This document shows positions 63,247-64,000 of a stretch of 64,000 bases of DNA, in pieces. The stretch spans positions 1 to 64,000 of the forward strand of contig JAEUHI010000078.1 of the NCBI GenBank assembly GCA_016795385.1, given 5' to 3'. Below the pieces are notes generated by a model. The model saw only the letters and a program-made list of their open reading frames with translations. It did not search any database and was not told where the DNA came from. Made by a program: the position numbers and the translations under genes. Positions within the stretch are counted from its first letter, which is position 1. Each line of letters opens with the position of its first letter. The DNA comes from Verrucomicrobiales bacterium (GTDB lineage: Bacteria > Verrucomicrobiota > Verrucomicrobiia > Verrucomicrobiales > DEV007).

Positions 63247-64000
63247 ATGCGAACCTTCTTCACCACCTGTTTCCTGCTGACCTCCTCCCTCTTCGCGGAG
63301 GAAGCGGCACCCGATCCACGCATCGCCCGCGACGATGCCTTTCCCGATCCCGCGGGAGCCAAGCGCCTCTCCGGCGAGCTCATCCTCGTCGAACACGTCA
63401 ACCGCATCGGCATCCTCCGTCCCGACCGCGATGGCACGATCAACAACTACCATTGGGATCTGCCGCACGAATTCCGCCTGTTGCCCTACGGCTCGATCCG
63501 ATACCGGAACGCCCCCGCGGAACTCGACGACGTGCCGCTCGGCACCCATCTCCATGGCTTTTTCTACCTCGGTCCCGAAGGGGATTTCGAGGTGAAGCCG
63601 CCCGAGTCCGGCTACTTCGCCGGGCGCGCGGGCAGTCCCGACATGCGCTCGGTCGAGTCGAAGTGGTCGCGCGTCCTCCGCTTCGAGGATGACTTCAGCT
63701 ATTTCACCCGCCTCGGCCATGGATGGAAAATCGCCGGAATTGCTCCTGACAAAACCACCATCACGATCGAGCGCGTCAAACTGGAAGACAGATCGGCGGT
63801 CGATGAGAAGACCGCCGGCGACGGCGTGAAAAGCCGCCAGGTCCTGCGCCTCGACGAGGGCACCTCGGTCTGGAAGGGACGAGAGATCGCCGCCCTCGAC
63901 GACCTCGCCACCGGGCAGGTCGTGCAGATCAACTTCACCTGGGTGGGTCTGTTAGGCTCGACCAAACAAGACGGCCTTTGCCGCGAGATCTGGATCGACG
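63247..64000 (+). CDS. Secreted protein, unknown (3' end cut by window edge)
   Basis: An ATG at 63247, five bases after the DUF1552 stop, opens a frame with no stop for the remaining 251 codons. It begins with a signal peptide (MRTFFTTCFLLTSSLFAEE). The mature part includes LSGELILVEHVNRIGILRPD and later FEDDFSYFTRLGHGWKIAGI and VQINFTWVGLLGSTKQDGLC, beta-rich and without a family I recognise. Tight spacing suggests it is cotranscribed with module 3 and may act with it. It contains one copy of CCTGACAAA (63745-63753). Confidence 0.75.
   Translation, partial: MRTFFTTCFLLTSSLFAEEAAPDPRIARDDAFPDPAGAKRLSGELILVEHVNRIGILRPDRDGTINNYHWDLPHEFRLLPYGSIRYRNAPAELDDVPLGTHLHGFFYLGPEGDFEVKPPESGYFAGRAGSPDMRSVESKWSRVLRFEDDFSYFTRLGHGWKIAGIAPDKTTITIERVKLEDRSAVDEKTAGDGVKSRQVLRLDEGTSVWKGREIAALDDLATGQVVQINFTWVGLLGSTKQDGLCREIWID

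Overview
The window is a GC-rich (roughly 60-65 % by eye) chromosomal segment, densely coded on both strands, and looks like the phylum Verrucomicrobiota (PVC superphylum). The best taxonomic evidence is three separate modules of 'planctomycete-type' cytochrome proteins (PSCyt1/DUF1549/DUF1553 or DUF1587/1592/1588/1585), each followed by a DUF1501 or DUF1552 protein with a Tat-like leader. An ECF sigma factor next to a YfbK-type vWA protein, many secreted proteins without a recognised family, and short composite palindromes between genes fit the same assignment. No rRNA, tRNA, CRISPR array, prophage or transposase gene was found.

Layout. 1-6222 (minus): ECF sigma factor, a very large anti-sigma-like/vWA protein with an unusual middle region, and a partial secreted protein cut by the left edge. 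6416-15491: secreted secretin-domain-like protein, membrane-anchored vWA protein, two alpha/beta hydrolases, an isochorismatase-SGNH fusion and a TPR-like membrane protein. 15541-20029: cytochrome/DUF1501 module 1. 20125-24680: maltosyltransferase GlgE, a CHASE2 membrane protein, a secreted eukaryote-like ubiquitin and a lone cyclic-nucleotide-binding domain. 24659-31422: oligopeptide-type ABC ATPase, HAD phosphatase, two small membrane proteins, M29 aminopeptidase, a heptose adenylyltransferase-PurN fusion, a Phd/PIN toxin-antitoxin pair, YggS and a GNAT acetyltransferase. 31773-36526: cytochrome/DUF1501 module 2, interrupted by a low-GC membrane ORF. 36649-46182: glycosyltransferase, FtsX/LolD-type ABC exporter with a secreted partner, SGNH esterase, orphan antitoxin, secreted protein and a lipoprotein gene broken by an in-frame amber codon. 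46189-55962: PaaK-like ligase, thioesterase, RF1, L31, HisD, rRNA methyltransferase, phosphohexomutase and a Cys-cluster protein. 55987-64000: secreted protein, DEAD-box helicase and cytochrome/DUF1552 module 3, whose last gene is cut by the right edge.

Most notable observations: (1) a signal-peptide-bearing protein about 76 % identical to eukaryotic ubiquitin over 72 residues, with all seven ubiquitin lysines but no C-terminal Gly-Gly and a helical extension; (2) the nine-base word TTTGTCAGG/CCTGACAAA occurring 12 times when about 0.5 is expected, always inside genes and often spelled with codons unusual here, resembling a DNA-uptake-type signal word; (3) an anti-sigma/vWA protein whose middle resembles stitched pieces of outer-membrane beta-barrel and autotransporter proteins, next to its ECF sigma factor; (4) a 73-bp palindromic element inserted in frame in a coding sequence, plus several families of composite palindromes between genes; (5) two unusual enzyme fusions.
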